A DNA stretch of 36,023 nucleotides from an uncultured Lachnospiraceae bacterium. Lineage in GTDB: Bacteria; Bacillota; Clostridia; Lachnospirales; Lachnospiraceae. A program made the position numbers and the translations under genes. Each line of letters begins with the position of its first letter. Positions within the stretch are counted from its first letter, which is position 1. Shown here piece after piece: positions 8,189-16,741 of this stretch. A model generated the notes under the pieces. It searched no databases, was not told where the DNA came from, and worked only from the letters and a program-made list of their open reading frames with translations. The stretch covers positions 1 through 36,023 of the forward strand of contig UQVK01000029.1 in the NCBI GenBank assembly GCA_900544445.1. The letters are read 5' to 3'.

Positions 8189-9038
8189 CAACATCCGCGA
8201 AACCGGCCACATCAAAAGGAAGGAGCGGATTCTCTTTTCTGACATGGACGGCACGCTGCTTCAAAACGACAGTACCGTATCCCCGCATACCAAAGCGGTC
8301 CTGGACCGCATGACCGCGGCCGGGCACCGGCTGGTCCTCACCTCCGGCCGCCCGCTTGACAGCATGCTGGAGGTGATGGAAGAGGCCGGACTGTTTTATC
8401 CTGATACGCTTCTGATCGCCTATAACGGGAGCCTGACCTGGGACTGCACGGCACATGCTCCTCTCTTTTCCCATACCCTTCCCCTGGATGTATGCCGGGA
8501 AATTCAGGCAGCCGCCAAAAGGCGCGGCATTCACTTTCAGACCTATACGCAGCACGAAATCGTTTGTGAAAGGGAGGATGAGGAGCTCATGTTCTACCGC
8601 AGACGTATTCACCTTCCCGTACTTTTCTCTGCGGATCCCGTTTCCGTTCTGACAGAGCCGCCCTACAAGGTACATGCCATCCATCTGACGGACCACACCA
8701 GCCTGGAAGGACTGAAGGCAGAGGTGGAGGAACGCTTCAGTGACCGGGTAACGGCTCAGTTTTCCAACAGCCAGTACCTGGAGTTCTACAGCAGCCTGTC
8801 CGGAAAGGGGAACGCCATCCTTCAGGTCTGCCGCCATTTCGGCATTCCTGTGGAAAACAGCTTTTCCGCGGGGGACGCGCCCAACGACATCTCCATGCTT
8901 CTTGCCGCCGGAACGGGTATCGCCATGCAAAACGCGGACCCCGAAGTGAAGGAGTCCGCGGATTATATCACACGCTATGACAATGAACACGACGGGCTGG
9001 CCGACGCTGTGGAGCTTCTCATCCTGAACGACGGCTGA
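8178..9038 (+). CDS. HAD-superfamily phosphatase, Cof type
   Basis: A 286-residue Cof/IIB-type HAD hydrolase. Motif I is FSDMDGTLL (Asp nucleophile and acid/base), motif II is LTSGRP, the cap domain covers about residues 95-195, motif III is the Lys in SGKGNAI, and motif IV is AGDAPNDISML. These enzymes dephosphorylate sugar phosphates, flavin or cofactor intermediates; the substrate cannot be assigned. The start overlaps the PHP gene by 11 bases and is preceded by AAGGAG, so translational coupling is likely. Its 3' end overlaps the convergent acyltransferase gene by 20 bases. Confidence 0.9.
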   Translation: MRTDNIRETGHIKRKERILFSDMDGTLLQNDSTVSPHTKAVLDRMTAAGHRLVLTSGRPLDSMLEVMEEAGLFYPDTLLIAYNGSLTWDCTAHAPLFSHTLPLDVCREIQAAAKRRGIHFQTYTQHEIVCEREDEELMFYRRRIHLPVLFSADPVSVLTEPPYKVHAIHLTDHTSLEGLKAEVEERFSDRVTAQFSNSQYLEFYSSLSGKGNAILQVCRHFGIPVENSFSAGDAPNDISMLLAAGTGIAMQNADPEVKESADYITRYDNEHDGLADAVELLILNDG

Positions 9039-10146
9039 GCTCTGCTTCCTCCCTTTCCGGTCTTCGGGCGGATTCCTCCACAGCCTCTGCAATTGCCTTC
9101 TTCATCAGCCTTCTGCAAAAGGTATCATACAGGAGCTTTCCTCCAACCGGAAGACCGATCATCGCCCCCAGATACACAATCGTTTTGAGGGGAGATATTT
9201 CCGAAAGAAACGGAAGCATTGCCGGAAGATACTCCAGGATCAGCATGTGGTACAGGAAAATATAAAGGGTGTAGCGTCCCAGCCAGGCGGACACAGCCAG
9301 AATCCGGCTGACAACTCCATGATTCATCAGAGCGCCCAGACTGCACCAGGAAAAAATGAGGAAGATCACCGCCAGGGAGTATACCGTCATGGTGATTCCC
9401 GGCGGATTCACGCGCAGCAGCCAGCCGAACAGGGCTTCGTCCAGCGCGAGCCGATCCTTCAGCAGAAAGACCAGTGCAGCCGCATAGATCACCGTTGCTA
9501 CCGCCGCGCAGAAAAATGCCCGGCTCCGGTAACGGATCACGATCTGCATATCCGCTGCGATCATTCCCATCACAAACAGAAACAGATAGGTGCCTCCCAG
9601 CAGATAGTTTCCGCCTCCATAGGTCTGCAGAGCCGTCGAATGCTTCACGCAGAACAGGGACAGAGCCAGCGCCGCCGCCAGATAACCCGAACGCCACAGG
9701 AAGCTGAACCTTCCCCTCCGGCAGAAAACGGTCAGCAGGTACAGAACCGGCGCCGCCGCAATGAGCTGCAGATAGATCAGCACAAAATAAAACTGCCCCT
9801 CCAGATTGAAATTCAGCGCCCACAGAATATAAGGGCCAAGGCTCAGGGTAAAACCGCTTTTTAAAAACTGACATACCGCCACAGCCACAAGATACGGGGC
9901 GATGATCCGCCACAGCCTCCTTGCCGTCCAGCGGACGAATGTTTCCTCCGCCTTCTTCCGTCCCAGGGAATACCAGGTTGTCATTCCGGACAGAAAAAAG
10001 AATACGGACACCGAAAAGAAGGAAATGTACTGGATCGTTTCTCCTTCGTACAGAATTCCTTTTCCATGGTCAATAAGCACCGCGAGAATGGCCAGAAATT
10101 TGGCACAGTCAATCCACACGACGCTCTTCTTTTCCGTTTTTGGCAT
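9019..10146 (-). CDS. Acyltransferase 3 family membrane protein
   Basis: A 375-residue integral membrane protein with about ten hydrophobic helices. It opens with WIDCAKFLAILAVLIDHGKG, the characteristic acyltransferase-3 start with the conserved His in the first helix. FFFLSGMTTWY and a basic loop (RRLWRIIAPYL) are next in the usual order. Members O-acetylate or succinylate cell-surface sugars, peptidoglycan or small molecules, and the acceptor is unknown here. The last 25 residues are charged and cytosolic. A Shine-Dalgarno AAAGGAG lies about 12 bases upstream, a little far, so a slightly different start is possible. It stands alone, convergent with the HAD gene. Confidence 0.88.
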   Translation of the reverse strand: MPKTEKKSVVWIDCAKFLAILAVLIDHGKGILYEGETIQYISFFSVSVFFFLSGMTTWYSLGRKKAEETFVRWTARRLWRIIAPYLVAVAVCQFLKSGFTLSLGPYILWALNFNLEGQFYFVLIYLQLIAAAPVLYLLTVFCRRGRFSFLWRSGYLAAALALSLFCVKHSTALQTYGGGNYLLGGTYLFLFVMGMIAADMQIVIRYRSRAFFCAAVATVIYAAALVFLLKDRLALDEALFGWLLRVNPPGITMTVYSLAVIFLIFSWCSLGALMNHGVVSRILAVSAWLGRYTLYIFLYHMLILEYLPAMLPFLSEISPLKTIVYLGAMIGLPVGGKLLYDTFCRRLMKKAIAEAVEESARRPEREEAELSRRSG

Positions 10147-10393
10147 ATTTCAAAAAATGCTCCTTTTTCCGGAACCCCTTTCCCGCATTTCCTCTCATAC
10201 CATTCCCAGGCACACGGCCGGGAAACGGCTCAGAGGCCTGAGCAGCGCCGCACATGCCGCGCAGCTGCCGGACGACTTCCCTCTTTTTTCCCGCACATTT
10301 TCAACTGGGTCCAGTATAGCATCTGCACAGTTTCCGGTCAATGACATTTTCCAGGAAGAAGTCCCTTTTTCTTCGGCCTGCTTTTTCGGAACA

Positions 10394-10424
10394 GTTGAGT
10401 TTCCATTGAGATAAATGGTATAGT
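10394..10424 (+). promoter_or_regulatory. Promoter of the two-component system with direct-repeat operator
   Basis: GTTGAG (10394-10399) and ATTGAG (10405-10410) form a direct repeat with 11-base spacing, ending 8 bases before TATAGT (10419-10424). TTGAGT of the first copy can also serve as a -35 with an 18-base spacer. This is the usual geometry for an OmpR/PhoB-type regulator. The same repeat occurs before the exporter operon at 16617-16633. It lies in the 320-base gene-free stretch 10147-10466; the rest of that stretch shows no ORF or hairpin with a T-tract. Confidence 0.65.
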
Positions 10425-10466
10425 ATAAGGGCAGACTGATCACTGCCGTTGAAAGGAAAGAGAAGT

Positions 10467-11141
10467 ATGTTTCATATTATGGTTGTTGAAGACGATACGG
10501 AGCTGCGGGACCTGTTCTGCGCCGTTCTGACGGAAAGAGGATATCAGACGCTGCCGGCCGCGGACGGGATGGAGGCTCTGGATATTCTGGAGCACAGCTA
10601 CGTGGATCTGATCATCTCGGATATCATGATGCCAAAGCTGGACGGCTTTACGCTCACGGAGCAGCTGAGGAACGCCAATTACGACATGCCTATTCTGATC
10701 ATCACCGCCCTGGACGGGCTGGAGGATAAAAGAAGGGGATTTCGAGCCGGAACGGATGATTATATGGTCAAGCCCATCGATGTGAATGAAATGGTCTGGC
10801 GGGTGGAAGTGCTTCTACGCAGGTCGCAGATCTACAGCGAGCGCAGAATCACCATAGGCTCCACGGTTCTGGACTGCGATTCCCTTACCGTTTCCTTCGG
10901 AGGAACGGACACCTCTCTCCCGCAGAAGGAGTTCCTGCTTCTGTTCCGCCTGCTTTCCTCCATGAACCGTATTTTCACAAGGCGGCAGCTCATGGACGAA
11001 CTGTGGGGACTGGATTCCGAAGCAGATCCCCACACGCTGGAGGTACACATCAGCAGACTCCGTGAGCGTTTCCGGGACAACCCCGATTTTGAAATCGTTA
11101 CCGTGCGGGGACTCGGATATAAGGCGGTGAAAAGGCAATGA
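10467..11141 (+). CDS. Response regulator, OmpR/PhoB family
   Basis: A 224-residue DNA-binding response regulator. The receiver domain (1-118) has the acidic pair Glu8-Asp9-Asp10, phospho-acceptor Asp52 (IISDIMMPKLDGF), the conserved Thr in LIITALDG and the Lys in YMVKPID. The winged-helix domain (about 128-224) contains LPQKEFLLLFRLLSS, the recognition region HTLEVHISRLRERF and VRGLGYKAV. The ATG at 10467 follows GGAAAGAGAAG at normal spacing and matches the family start; a TTG further upstream is less likely. It overlaps the kinase gene by four bases (ATGA). A direct repeat in its own promoter is repeated upstream of the exporter operon, which points to autoregulation and exporter control. 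Confidence 0.95.
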   Translation: MFHIMVVEDDTELRDLFCAVLTERGYQTLPAADGMEALDILEHSYVDLIISDIMMPKLDGFTLTEQLRNANYDMPILIITALDGLEDKRRGFRAGTDDYMVKPIDVNEMVWRVEVLLRRSQIYSERRITIGSTVLDCDSLTVSFGGTDTSLPQKEFLLLFRLLSSMNRIFTRRQLMDELWGLDSEADPHTLEVHISRLRERFRDNPDFEIVTVRGLGYKAVKRQ

Positions 11142-12241
11142 AAAACGGAAAGCTGAAAATCATCTTCTTTTTTTCTCTGATGATCTTTGTCATCATGTTT
11201 ATCACCCTGCTGGTGCTCAGCGCCGCCACCATTTTTCTCATCCACTTCGGTATTCTTACAGGCCATGGGCCCAAGCCGCTTCTGATCGTCTTCGCGCTCA
11301 TGAGCCTGGCCGTCAGCACCATCCTGTCCAATGTCTGCATCCGGAAAATGGTCCGGCCCATTCTGGAAATCAACGAGGCGGCTCAGAAGGTGGCGCGGGG
11401 GGATTTTGAGGTAAAGGTTTCCGAACAGAGCATCATGGCCGAGGTGAGCGCCATGGCCCATAATTTCAATCTGATGACCCAGGAACTCGCCGGAATGGAG
11501 ACCTTCCGCAGCGATTTCATCAGCAACGTTTCCCATGAATTCAAAACCCCGCTTTCCGCCATCGAAGGCTATGCCACCCTGCTTCAGGACAAAACCCTCA
11601 CCGCGCAGAAACGGGAATTCTATGTATCCAAAATTCTGTACAACAGCAGGCGTCTGTCCACGCTCACCGGAAACATCCTTCTTCTTTCCCGCCTGGAAAA
11701 TCAGGAAATCAACGGCAGCCAGGAATGGTTCTCCCTGGATGAGCAGCTTCGGCAGATCATTCTTCTGTTTGAAAATCAGTGGACGGAAAAAAATCTGGAC
11801 ATGGATATCGAGCTGGAAAGTGTGGATTATTATGGGAACCCAAATCTTCTGGCGCAGGTCTGGCAGAACCTGATCGACAACGCCGTAAAATTCACAGGAG
11901 AAGGCGGCCGGATCTCCATCCGCCTGAACCGGTCCGCCTCTTCTGTCCGCGTTAGTGTCTCTGACACCGGAATCGGCATGAGCGAGGAAGTAAAGGGACA
12001 CGTCTTCGAGCGCTTTTATCAGGGGGATTCCTCCCATTCCACCCAGGGAAACGGACTCGGCCTGGCCCTCGCCCAGAGGATCGTGCTGCTGCATGGCGGC
12101 TCCATTGAAGCGGAAAGCCCCCTGGAGAACCCGGCCCCCGCTTCCGACACGGACGGCACATCTCCTGCAGCGGGAACTGATTCCGGCACGCAAAAGGGCA
12201 GGGGCACCACATTTCTGGTGACCCTGCCCCTGAAATCCTGA
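11138..12241 (+). CDS. Intramembrane-sensing sensor histidine kinase
   Basis: A 367-residue kinase. Two helices (about 8-35 and 47-66) are joined by only about a dozen outside residues, the layout of intramembrane-sensing kinases such as BceS and LiaS, which usually sense through a partner protein. A HAMP domain follows (about 67-120). The H box SNVSHEFKTPLSAIEGY carries the phospho-acceptor His133. The ATPase domain has N box NLIDNAVKF, G1 DTGIGM, F box FERFYQGD and G2 GNGLGLAL. Just before the last strand (GTTFLVTLPL) there is an insert of about 25 residues rich in Pro, Ala, Ser, Thr and Asp, absent from typical kinases. It is translationally coupled to the regulator and converges on the exporter operon. 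Confidence 0.95.
   Translation: MKNGKLKIIFFFSLMIFVIMFITLLVLSAATIFLIHFGILTGHGPKPLLIVFALMSLAVSTILSNVCIRKMVRPILEINEAAQKVARGDFEVKVSEQSIMAEVSAMAHNFNLMTQELAGMETFRSDFISNVSHEFKTPLSAIEGYATLLQDKTLTAQKREFYVSKILYNSRRLSTLTGNILLLSRLENQEINGSQEWFSLDEQLRQIILLFENQWTEKNLDMDIELESVDYYGNPNLLAQVWQNLIDNAVKFTGEGGRISIRLNRSASSVRVSVSDTGIGMSEEVKGHVFERFYQGDSSHSTQGNGLGLALAQRIVLLHGGSIEAESPLENPAPASDTDGTSPAAGTDSGTQKGRGTTFLVTLPLKS
12196..12229. other. Strong hairpin at the end of the kinase gene
   Basis: GGGCAGGGGCACCA (12196-12209) pairs with TGGTGACCCTGCCC (12216-12229), 13 of 14 positions, around a 6-base loop. It lies inside the last codons of the kinase and 40 bases from the end of the convergent operon. No T-tract follows on either strand, so it could protect or limit convergent transcripts but is not a standard terminator. 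Confidence 0.45.
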
Positions 12242-12271
12242 AGCCGCTCCGCGTTTCCAAACTATAGCTTA

Positions 12272-13069
12272 TTATTCCAGAACAATCTTCACGCATCCCT
12301 CAGGAATGTACCATTCCAGTTCGAGAACGTTTCCGGAAACAGGCTTTCTGGTATAAAGCGCCTGCCTCTTGAGCAGATTTCCCGCCGCGTCGTAGAAGTT
12401 CGCGTAAAAGATGTTCAAACCGGGCGTTTCACTGTCTCCGGAAAGAAAGGTTCCCGTCACTCTCAGGCAGTCCACTCCGCTGCCCCGCTCAATTCCCATC
12501 TCTGCGATGGCTACGCTCGCTCCGTTTCGTCCCGTCAGCGTATAATTGTAATAAACCATACGGTCCTCATAGGTTGTAACCAGAGAGGTTCCGTCTGTCT
12601 GGGTAAGAACCTCGCCGTCAGCCGCAAGTCCGCTGCGGATGGTGATATAGTCCACCACCGCGGCGTTGCTGATGCGGTAAACCGCCGCCACCGTGCTTCC
12701 GGCGGTAACTCCGGCCACGGACAGCGTAGCGGTTCCGTTTCCGTTATCCGTCAAAGCCGCAACGGCAATGTTCGAATCTGCGGTCAGAACCGCCATGTCG
12801 GCAAAGCCTCCGGTAAGATCATACGTAACGGTCACGCTCTTCGTCTCGCCGATATTCACGGCAAGCACATCCTCTTCCATCGCGATGCTTCCCTCTCCTG
12901 CCGCCTGAACCGGAACCGGCATTCCCGCCGCGCCCAGCGCGATGCATCCCGCAAGCAGGAGTGCTGCCGCCCTGCCTGCACGTTTTCCTGTCTGAGGGAA
13001 TTTTCTGATCCGCTGCCCTTCCGCCATTCTTCTTTCTCCGGGCCGTTTCATTCTGTTTTTGTTGAACAT
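12272..13069 (-). CDS. Secreted protein with Ig-like domain, exporter-linked
   Basis: A 265-residue exported protein of unknown function. A long basic N-terminus (about 32 residues) leads into a hydrophobic core AAALLLAGCIALGAAGM and a probable signal peptidase I site after VQA (about residue 56). The mature part has an Ig-like beta domain resembling the BIG family (about 65-145: VNIGETKSVTVTYDL to TVAAVYRIS). A second all-beta domain (about 160-265) resembles C-terminal modules of clostridial surface proteins. There is no LPXTG motif, lipobox or transmembrane anchor, so it should be released or held by other wall contacts. AAGGAG supports the start. It is the last gene of the exporter operon, 40 bases after the permease. 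Confidence 0.75.
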   Translation of the reverse strand: MFNKNRMKRPGERRMAEGQRIRKFPQTGKRAGRAAALLLAGCIALGAAGMPVPVQAAGEGSIAMEEDVLAVNIGETKSVTVTYDLTGGFADMAVLTADSNIAVAALTDNGNGTATLSVAGVTAGSTVAAVYRISNAAVVDYITIRSGLAADGEVLTQTDGTSLVTTYEDRMVYYNYTLTGRNGASVAIAEMGIERGSGVDCLRVTGTFLSGDSETPGLNIFYANFYDAAGNLLKRQALYTRKPVSGNVLELEWYIPEGCVKIVLE

Positions 13070-13109
13070 AATCTCTCCTTTCCAGCTGCCGGACAGCAGC
13101 CGTTCTGTC

Positions 13110-14312
13110 CTACTCGCTTCTCAGCGCGTCAATGGGGCTGAGCCGGCTGGCTTTCCTGGCAGGCGCCCAGCCGAATATGATTCCCACCGCTGTGGAAAAG
13201 CCCACCCCCAATGCCACCGCCGAGGCGGAAAACACGAAATCCGTATCCAGAAGCTTCGCTGCAGCCAATGACAAAAGCATACCAAGAATCACACCGATGA
13301 TTCCTCCCAAAAGGGAGAGCACCACGGATTCCAGCAGAAACTGAAGCTGGATTCTCCCCGGAGCCGCGCCCATTGCTTTTCTCAGTCCGATCTCCTGCTT
13401 TCTTTCCGATACGGATACGAGCATCATGTTCATGATGCCGATGCCGCCTACCAGAAGGGCGATGGAGGCGATCCCCGCCAGCATGTAGGTCATCGTTCCC
13501 ATCATCTGGTTCATGGTATCCAGAAGGCTGTCCATTGCAAAGACATAATAGCTGTTTTCATTCTGATTAAAGGCAAGATACAGCACACTTTCCACCTCAT
13601 CCATAAGCTGGTCCGTAAAATCCGTGTCTGCCACATAGATCTCCAGACTGCTGATGCTGCTGTTTCCGGTCACCTTTCTTGCCGTGGTATAGGGAATGGT
13701 AATCGTTCCGTCGTAATTGCTTCCAAAACCGGACATGGAGGCCATCAGGTCGTCGTTCTGTCCCTCCAGGCCGATCACTGTATAGGTCGTTCCGGATACG
13801 GTGAGCGTCTGTCCCACGGGATTTTCTCCCGCAAACAGCTTATCCGCGATATCCTGGTCGATCACGCACACATAGGCCGAATTTTCCACATCCCATTCAC
13901 TGATTCCACGTCCCACAGTGACCAGACTGTTGTGTGCATAATAAACCTCGTTCTTTCCCTGAATGGAAACGCTGTCCAGAAGCTTCTGATTTCTGGCGGC
14001 CATTCCGGTTGAGCTGATTGTCGGAGACACGCCGGCCACATTGTCAAGCGCTTCCAGACTTTCCAGATCCGACTCCGTCAGGCCCCGTTTCAGCGGAGTT
14101 CCCGAGATAGAAACGGAAATGGTTCCCGCTCCAAGCGAGGCAAACTCATTCATCACAGTGGCGATAACCCCGTTTACAATGGTGATCAGAGAGATCACCG
14201 CCGTCACGCCGATGATGATGCCCAGCGTGGTGAGGAAGGTTCTCATTTTGTTACTTTTGATATTTTCCCAGGAAAGCTGAATGCTCTGCCTGATGATTCC
14301 CATACTATGCAT
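13110..14312 (-). CDS. ABC exporter permease, MacB/YknZ type
   Basis: A 400-residue permease with the MacB layout. An N-terminal helix (MRTFLTTLGIIIGVTAVISL, about residues 22-41) is followed by a large extracytoplasmic domain of about 210 residues. Three C-terminal helices form an FtsX-type core containing GGIGIMNMMLVSVSERKQEI, LRKAMGA and the ending WAPARKASRLSPIDALRSE. MacB-type pumps use mechanotransmission to drive substrates out from the outer face of the membrane; B. subtilis YknXYZ protects against a secreted toxin. The start at 14312 has GGAG nine bases upstream and overlaps the ATPase gene by eight bases. An ATG nine bases further in is poorly spaced. Confidence 0.93.
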   Translation of the reverse strand: MHSMGIIRQSIQLSWENIKSNKMRTFLTTLGIIIGVTAVISLITIVNGVIATVMNEFASLGAGTISVSISGTPLKRGLTESDLESLEALDNVAGVSPTISSTGMAARNQKLLDSVSIQGKNEVYYAHNSLVTVGRGISEWDVENSAYVCVIDQDIADKLFAGENPVGQTLTVSGTTYTVIGLEGQNDDLMASMSGFGSNYDGTITIPYTTARKVTGNSSISSLEIYVADTDFTDQLMDEVESVLYLAFNQNENSYYVFAMDSLLDTMNQMMGTMTYMLAGIASIALLVGGIGIMNMMLVSVSERKQEIGLRKAMGAAPGRIQLQFLLESVVLSLLGGIIGVILGMLLSLAAAKLLDTDFVFSASAVALGVGFSTAVGIIFGWAPARKASRLSPIDALRSE

Positions 14313-15000
14313 CCGCCGTATCTCCTTCCCCGATATTTCCATCCAGAATTCTGACGATCCGCTTTGCATGCGCCGCGATATTCGCATCATGGGTGATCAT
14401 GATGATGGTTTTTCCCTCATCGTTGATTTTATGAAACAGCTCCATGACCTGGCGTCCGGTTTTCTGGTCCAGCGCGCCGGTGGGTTCGTCCGCAAGAAGG
14501 ATGGCGGGATTGTTGCACATTGCCCTCGCAATCGCCACCCGTTGCTGCTGTCCGCCGGAAAGCTGATTGGGATAGTAATTCATCTTATCCTCCAGCCCCA
14601 CACGGCGAAGCATTTCCGCCGCCCGCTCATTCTGTTCCCGCTCCGGCACATCCCCATAAATCAGGGGCAGTTTCACATTCTGCAGGGCGGTCTGTCTCTG
14701 CATCAGGAAAAAGGACTGGAAAATAAAGCCGATTTCCTGATTCCGGATCTTCGCCAGCGTCTTTTCATCCTGACTTCCAATCAGGCGTCCATCCAGAATA
14801 TATTCTCCGGCAGTCGGCACATCCAGGCAGCCGATGATGTTCATCAGGGTGGATTTTCCAGAACCGGAAGGACCCAGGACGGCAAGAAATTCTCCTTCCT
14901 CCACCGTCAGGTCAATGCCCTTCAGTACTGTGGAGACCTCGCCGCCCACCATATACTGTTTGACAATTCCCTTCATTGTGAGAATCGTGCGCTTCTCCAT
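14305..15000 (-). CDS. ABC exporter ATPase, MacB/LolD/YknY type
   Basis: A 231-residue ATP-binding subunit. Walker A is GPSGSGKST (about 43-51), the Q-loop is in FIFQSFFL, the signature is [15 protein letters not shown], Walker B is [12 protein letters not shown] and the switch His is in ITHD. The [15 protein letters not shown] region is typical of the MacB/LolD export class, not importers. It powers the adjacent permease. AGGAGG overlapping the adaptor stop codon gives the start, and the gene overlaps the permease start, so adaptor, ATPase and permease are translated as a unit. Confidence 0.96.
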   Translation of the reverse strand: MEKRTILTMKGIVKQYMVGGEVSTVLKGIDLTVEEGEFLAVLGPSGSGKSTLMNIIGCLDVPTAGEYILDGRLIGSQDEKTLAKIRNQEIGFIFQSFFLMQRQTALQNVKLPLIYGDVPEREQNERAAEMLRRVGLEDKMNYYPNQLSGGQQQRVAIARAMCNNPAILLADEPTGALDQKTGRQVMELFHKINDEGKTIIMITHDANIAAHAKRIVRILDGNIGEGDTADA

Positions 15001-15010
15001 ACGCCACCTC

Positions 15011-16495
15011 CTATTGCGCCGCCGTCATCGTCGCGGCAGGAGCAGTCGTATTCATGAGATAGGAAGGAGTATACTGGTAAAACACGGTCTCTCCTGCCTC
15101 AAGGCCTTCGGTAATCTGCACCCAGGTTCCATCTGTCTCACCGAGAGAAACCGTCTGCTCCGTCAGATTTCCGTTTTCATCCCTTATGTACACATAGGCG
15201 GTATTGTCCTCTTTATAGGAAATTGCCTCCGAAGGCAGTGCCGGGACGCCCAGCTCCTGCGTCTGGATCAGCCGCACCTCTGCGGAAAGGCCATCCATTA
15301 TGTCATCGTCCGCCTCGAATTCCACCACGGCATCCAGATAGGAAACCTCGTTCTCCACAGTGGCAGTTTTGGAAATTCTGGAAATGGTTCCTTCATAGTC
15401 CTTGTTCAGGGAATCCACATGGATCTGCACCGCGTCCCCTTCGTTTACATTGGAAACATCGTATTCACTGATCCTGATTTCCACCTGCATGGTGTCGAAG
15501 TTCGTAACCTCAGCTACTGCTGTGGCGTTCGTCGTATATTCTCCCTCCCTGAGGGTCAGATCGGTGATATATCCGCTGATGGGAGCGGTAATGGTATAAT
15601 CCTCCAGGGAATCCTTCAGATGTTCAATCTGAAGCTTCGTGGTCTCCTGCGAAGCCAGAGCCTGCGTCCGTTCCAGCGTATCCTCGGTGGTTTCCACGTT
15701 CTGCTCCATGGAAAGCTCGGCAGCCGCATAATCCGATTCCGCATTCGCGAGGGCTTCCTCGGCCTCCACCATGGCGTCGTAGTAATCCTGCACGTCCTGC
15801 TCGGCCGTTTCCTGGGCCAGACGGAGGCTTTCCTGGGCGTTGCTCAGCGTCACCGCGTAGGTGGCGAGCGCTTCATCCGTGATCATATGATTTTCATGCT
15901 GATCCTCTGCGGAATCGTAGGAGGCCTGTGCCGATGCCACGCTCTGCCTTGCGGACACCACCGCCTGAGTGGTTCCGTTATCCAGCTCCTCCTTCGCCTG
16001 ATTATAGGTTTCCACCGCGTCCTGATAGTTCTGCTGCGCGGTCAGCAGCGTTTCCTGCGCCGTATTCATCGTGGAATTCAGCCCGCTGTCAAGCTGTTCG
16101 TTCAGATTATCCAGACTGGTCTGGCTGTCCTTAATGTTGTAGGAATCCGTCAGCTCAGCCTCATTCAACGTGGCCTCCTGGACGGCGATGTTATATTCCA
16201 CCTCGCTGGAATCCAGAACGGCGATCACATCTCCGGCTTCCACCTGATCGCCTTCCTCCACCTTCACTTCCCTGATCTGCGCCGCAACGCCGGCATAAAC
16301 GTTGGATACATCCACCGCTTCAATGTTTCCTGAAAATTCCAGGTAGGAGACAATGTCTCTGGCAGCGACCGTCGTCTCCTGATACCGTCCTTCCGTGCCG
16401 CCCGCATTCACCGCAGACACCACAATGACCACGGCCACAAGAACGGCGGCGATCAGACCGACGATTTTCTTCCTGCTCCATTTCAATTTTTTCAT
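15011..16495 (-). CDS. Periplasmic-adaptor-like subunit of exporter (MacA/YknX type)
   Basis: A 494-residue HlyD/MacA-family adaptor. A single N-terminal membrane anchor (about 9-30, IVGLIAAVLVAVVIVVSAV) is followed by a first lipoyl half (AAQIREVKVEEGDQVEAGDVIAVLD split by family pattern: VEEGDQVEAGD). A very long coiled-coil hairpin rich in Ala, Gln and Glu spans about 105-300. The second lipoyl half (ITAPISGYITDL) and beta-barrel/membrane-proximal domains come after it. In Gram-positives such adaptors link the permease to substrate at the outer surface. GGAGAGG before the ATG at 16495 fixes the start; an in-frame extension upstream lacks support. It is the first gene of the four-gene operon, and its promoter carries the repeat shared with the two-component system. 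Confidence 0.93.
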   Translation of the reverse strand: MKKLKWSRKKIVGLIAAVLVAVVIVVSAVNAGGTEGRYQETTVAARDIVSYLEFSGNIEAVDVSNVYAGVAAQIREVKVEEGDQVEAGDVIAVLDSSEVEYNIAVQEATLNEAELTDSYNIKDSQTSLDNLNEQLDSGLNSTMNTAQETLLTAQQNYQDAVETYNQAKEELDNGTTQAVVSARQSVASAQASYDSAEDQHENHMITDEALATYAVTLSNAQESLRLAQETAEQDVQDYYDAMVEAEEALANAESDYAAAELSMEQNVETTEDTLERTQALASQETTKLQIEHLKDSLEDYTITAPISGYITDLTLREGEYTTNATAVAEVTNFDTMQVEIRISEYDVSNVNEGDAVQIHVDSLNKDYEGTISRISKTATVENEVSYLDAVVEFEADDDIMDGLSAEVRLIQTQELGVPALPSEAISYKEDNTAYVYIRDENGNLTEQTVSLGETDGTWVQITEGLEAGETVFYQYTPSYLMNTTAPAATMTAAQ

Positions 16496-16600
16496 AATAC
16501 CTCTCCATTTTCCCGCACAAAAACGGGACCCTTTCCTGCATCCTGCGGCTATCTCTCCGCCTCTGCCTTTCAGAGCAGAATCCGGCCGCCGTCCTAAAGC

Positions 16601-16633
16601 AGTATAGGGTTCTTTCCTCAACTAAAACTCAAC
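16601..16633 (-). promoter_or_regulatory. Promoter of the exporter operon with direct-repeat operator
   Basis: On the minus strand GTTGAG (16633-16628) and GTTGAG (16622-16617) are spaced by 11 bases and followed after 10 bases by TATACT (16606-16601). No good -35 lies at 17 bases, so activation by a bound regulator is plausible. The block AGTTGAGTTT followed by TTGAG also occurs in the regulator gene's promoter. The leader to the adaptor ATG is about 100 bases. Confidence 0.65.
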
Positions 16634-16650
16634 TTCGTTTCATTGCCGCG

Positions 16651-16684
16651 AAAAACAAAAAAGGTATGCAGGCCGCCTGCATAC
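16651..16684 (-). terminator. Rho-independent terminator after the small acidic protein gene
   Basis: On the minus strand GTATGCAGG-CGG-CCTGCATAC, a perfect 9-base stem with a 3-base loop, is followed by TTTTTTGTTTTT. It ends the transcripts coming from the acidic-protein gene and insulates the exporter promoter immediately downstream. Confidence 0.9.
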
Positions 16685-16741
16685 TGACTGCAAATCCCCC
16701 TCCTGCATACCCCCGCATATGCGCCGGCCATGCCGGCATTT

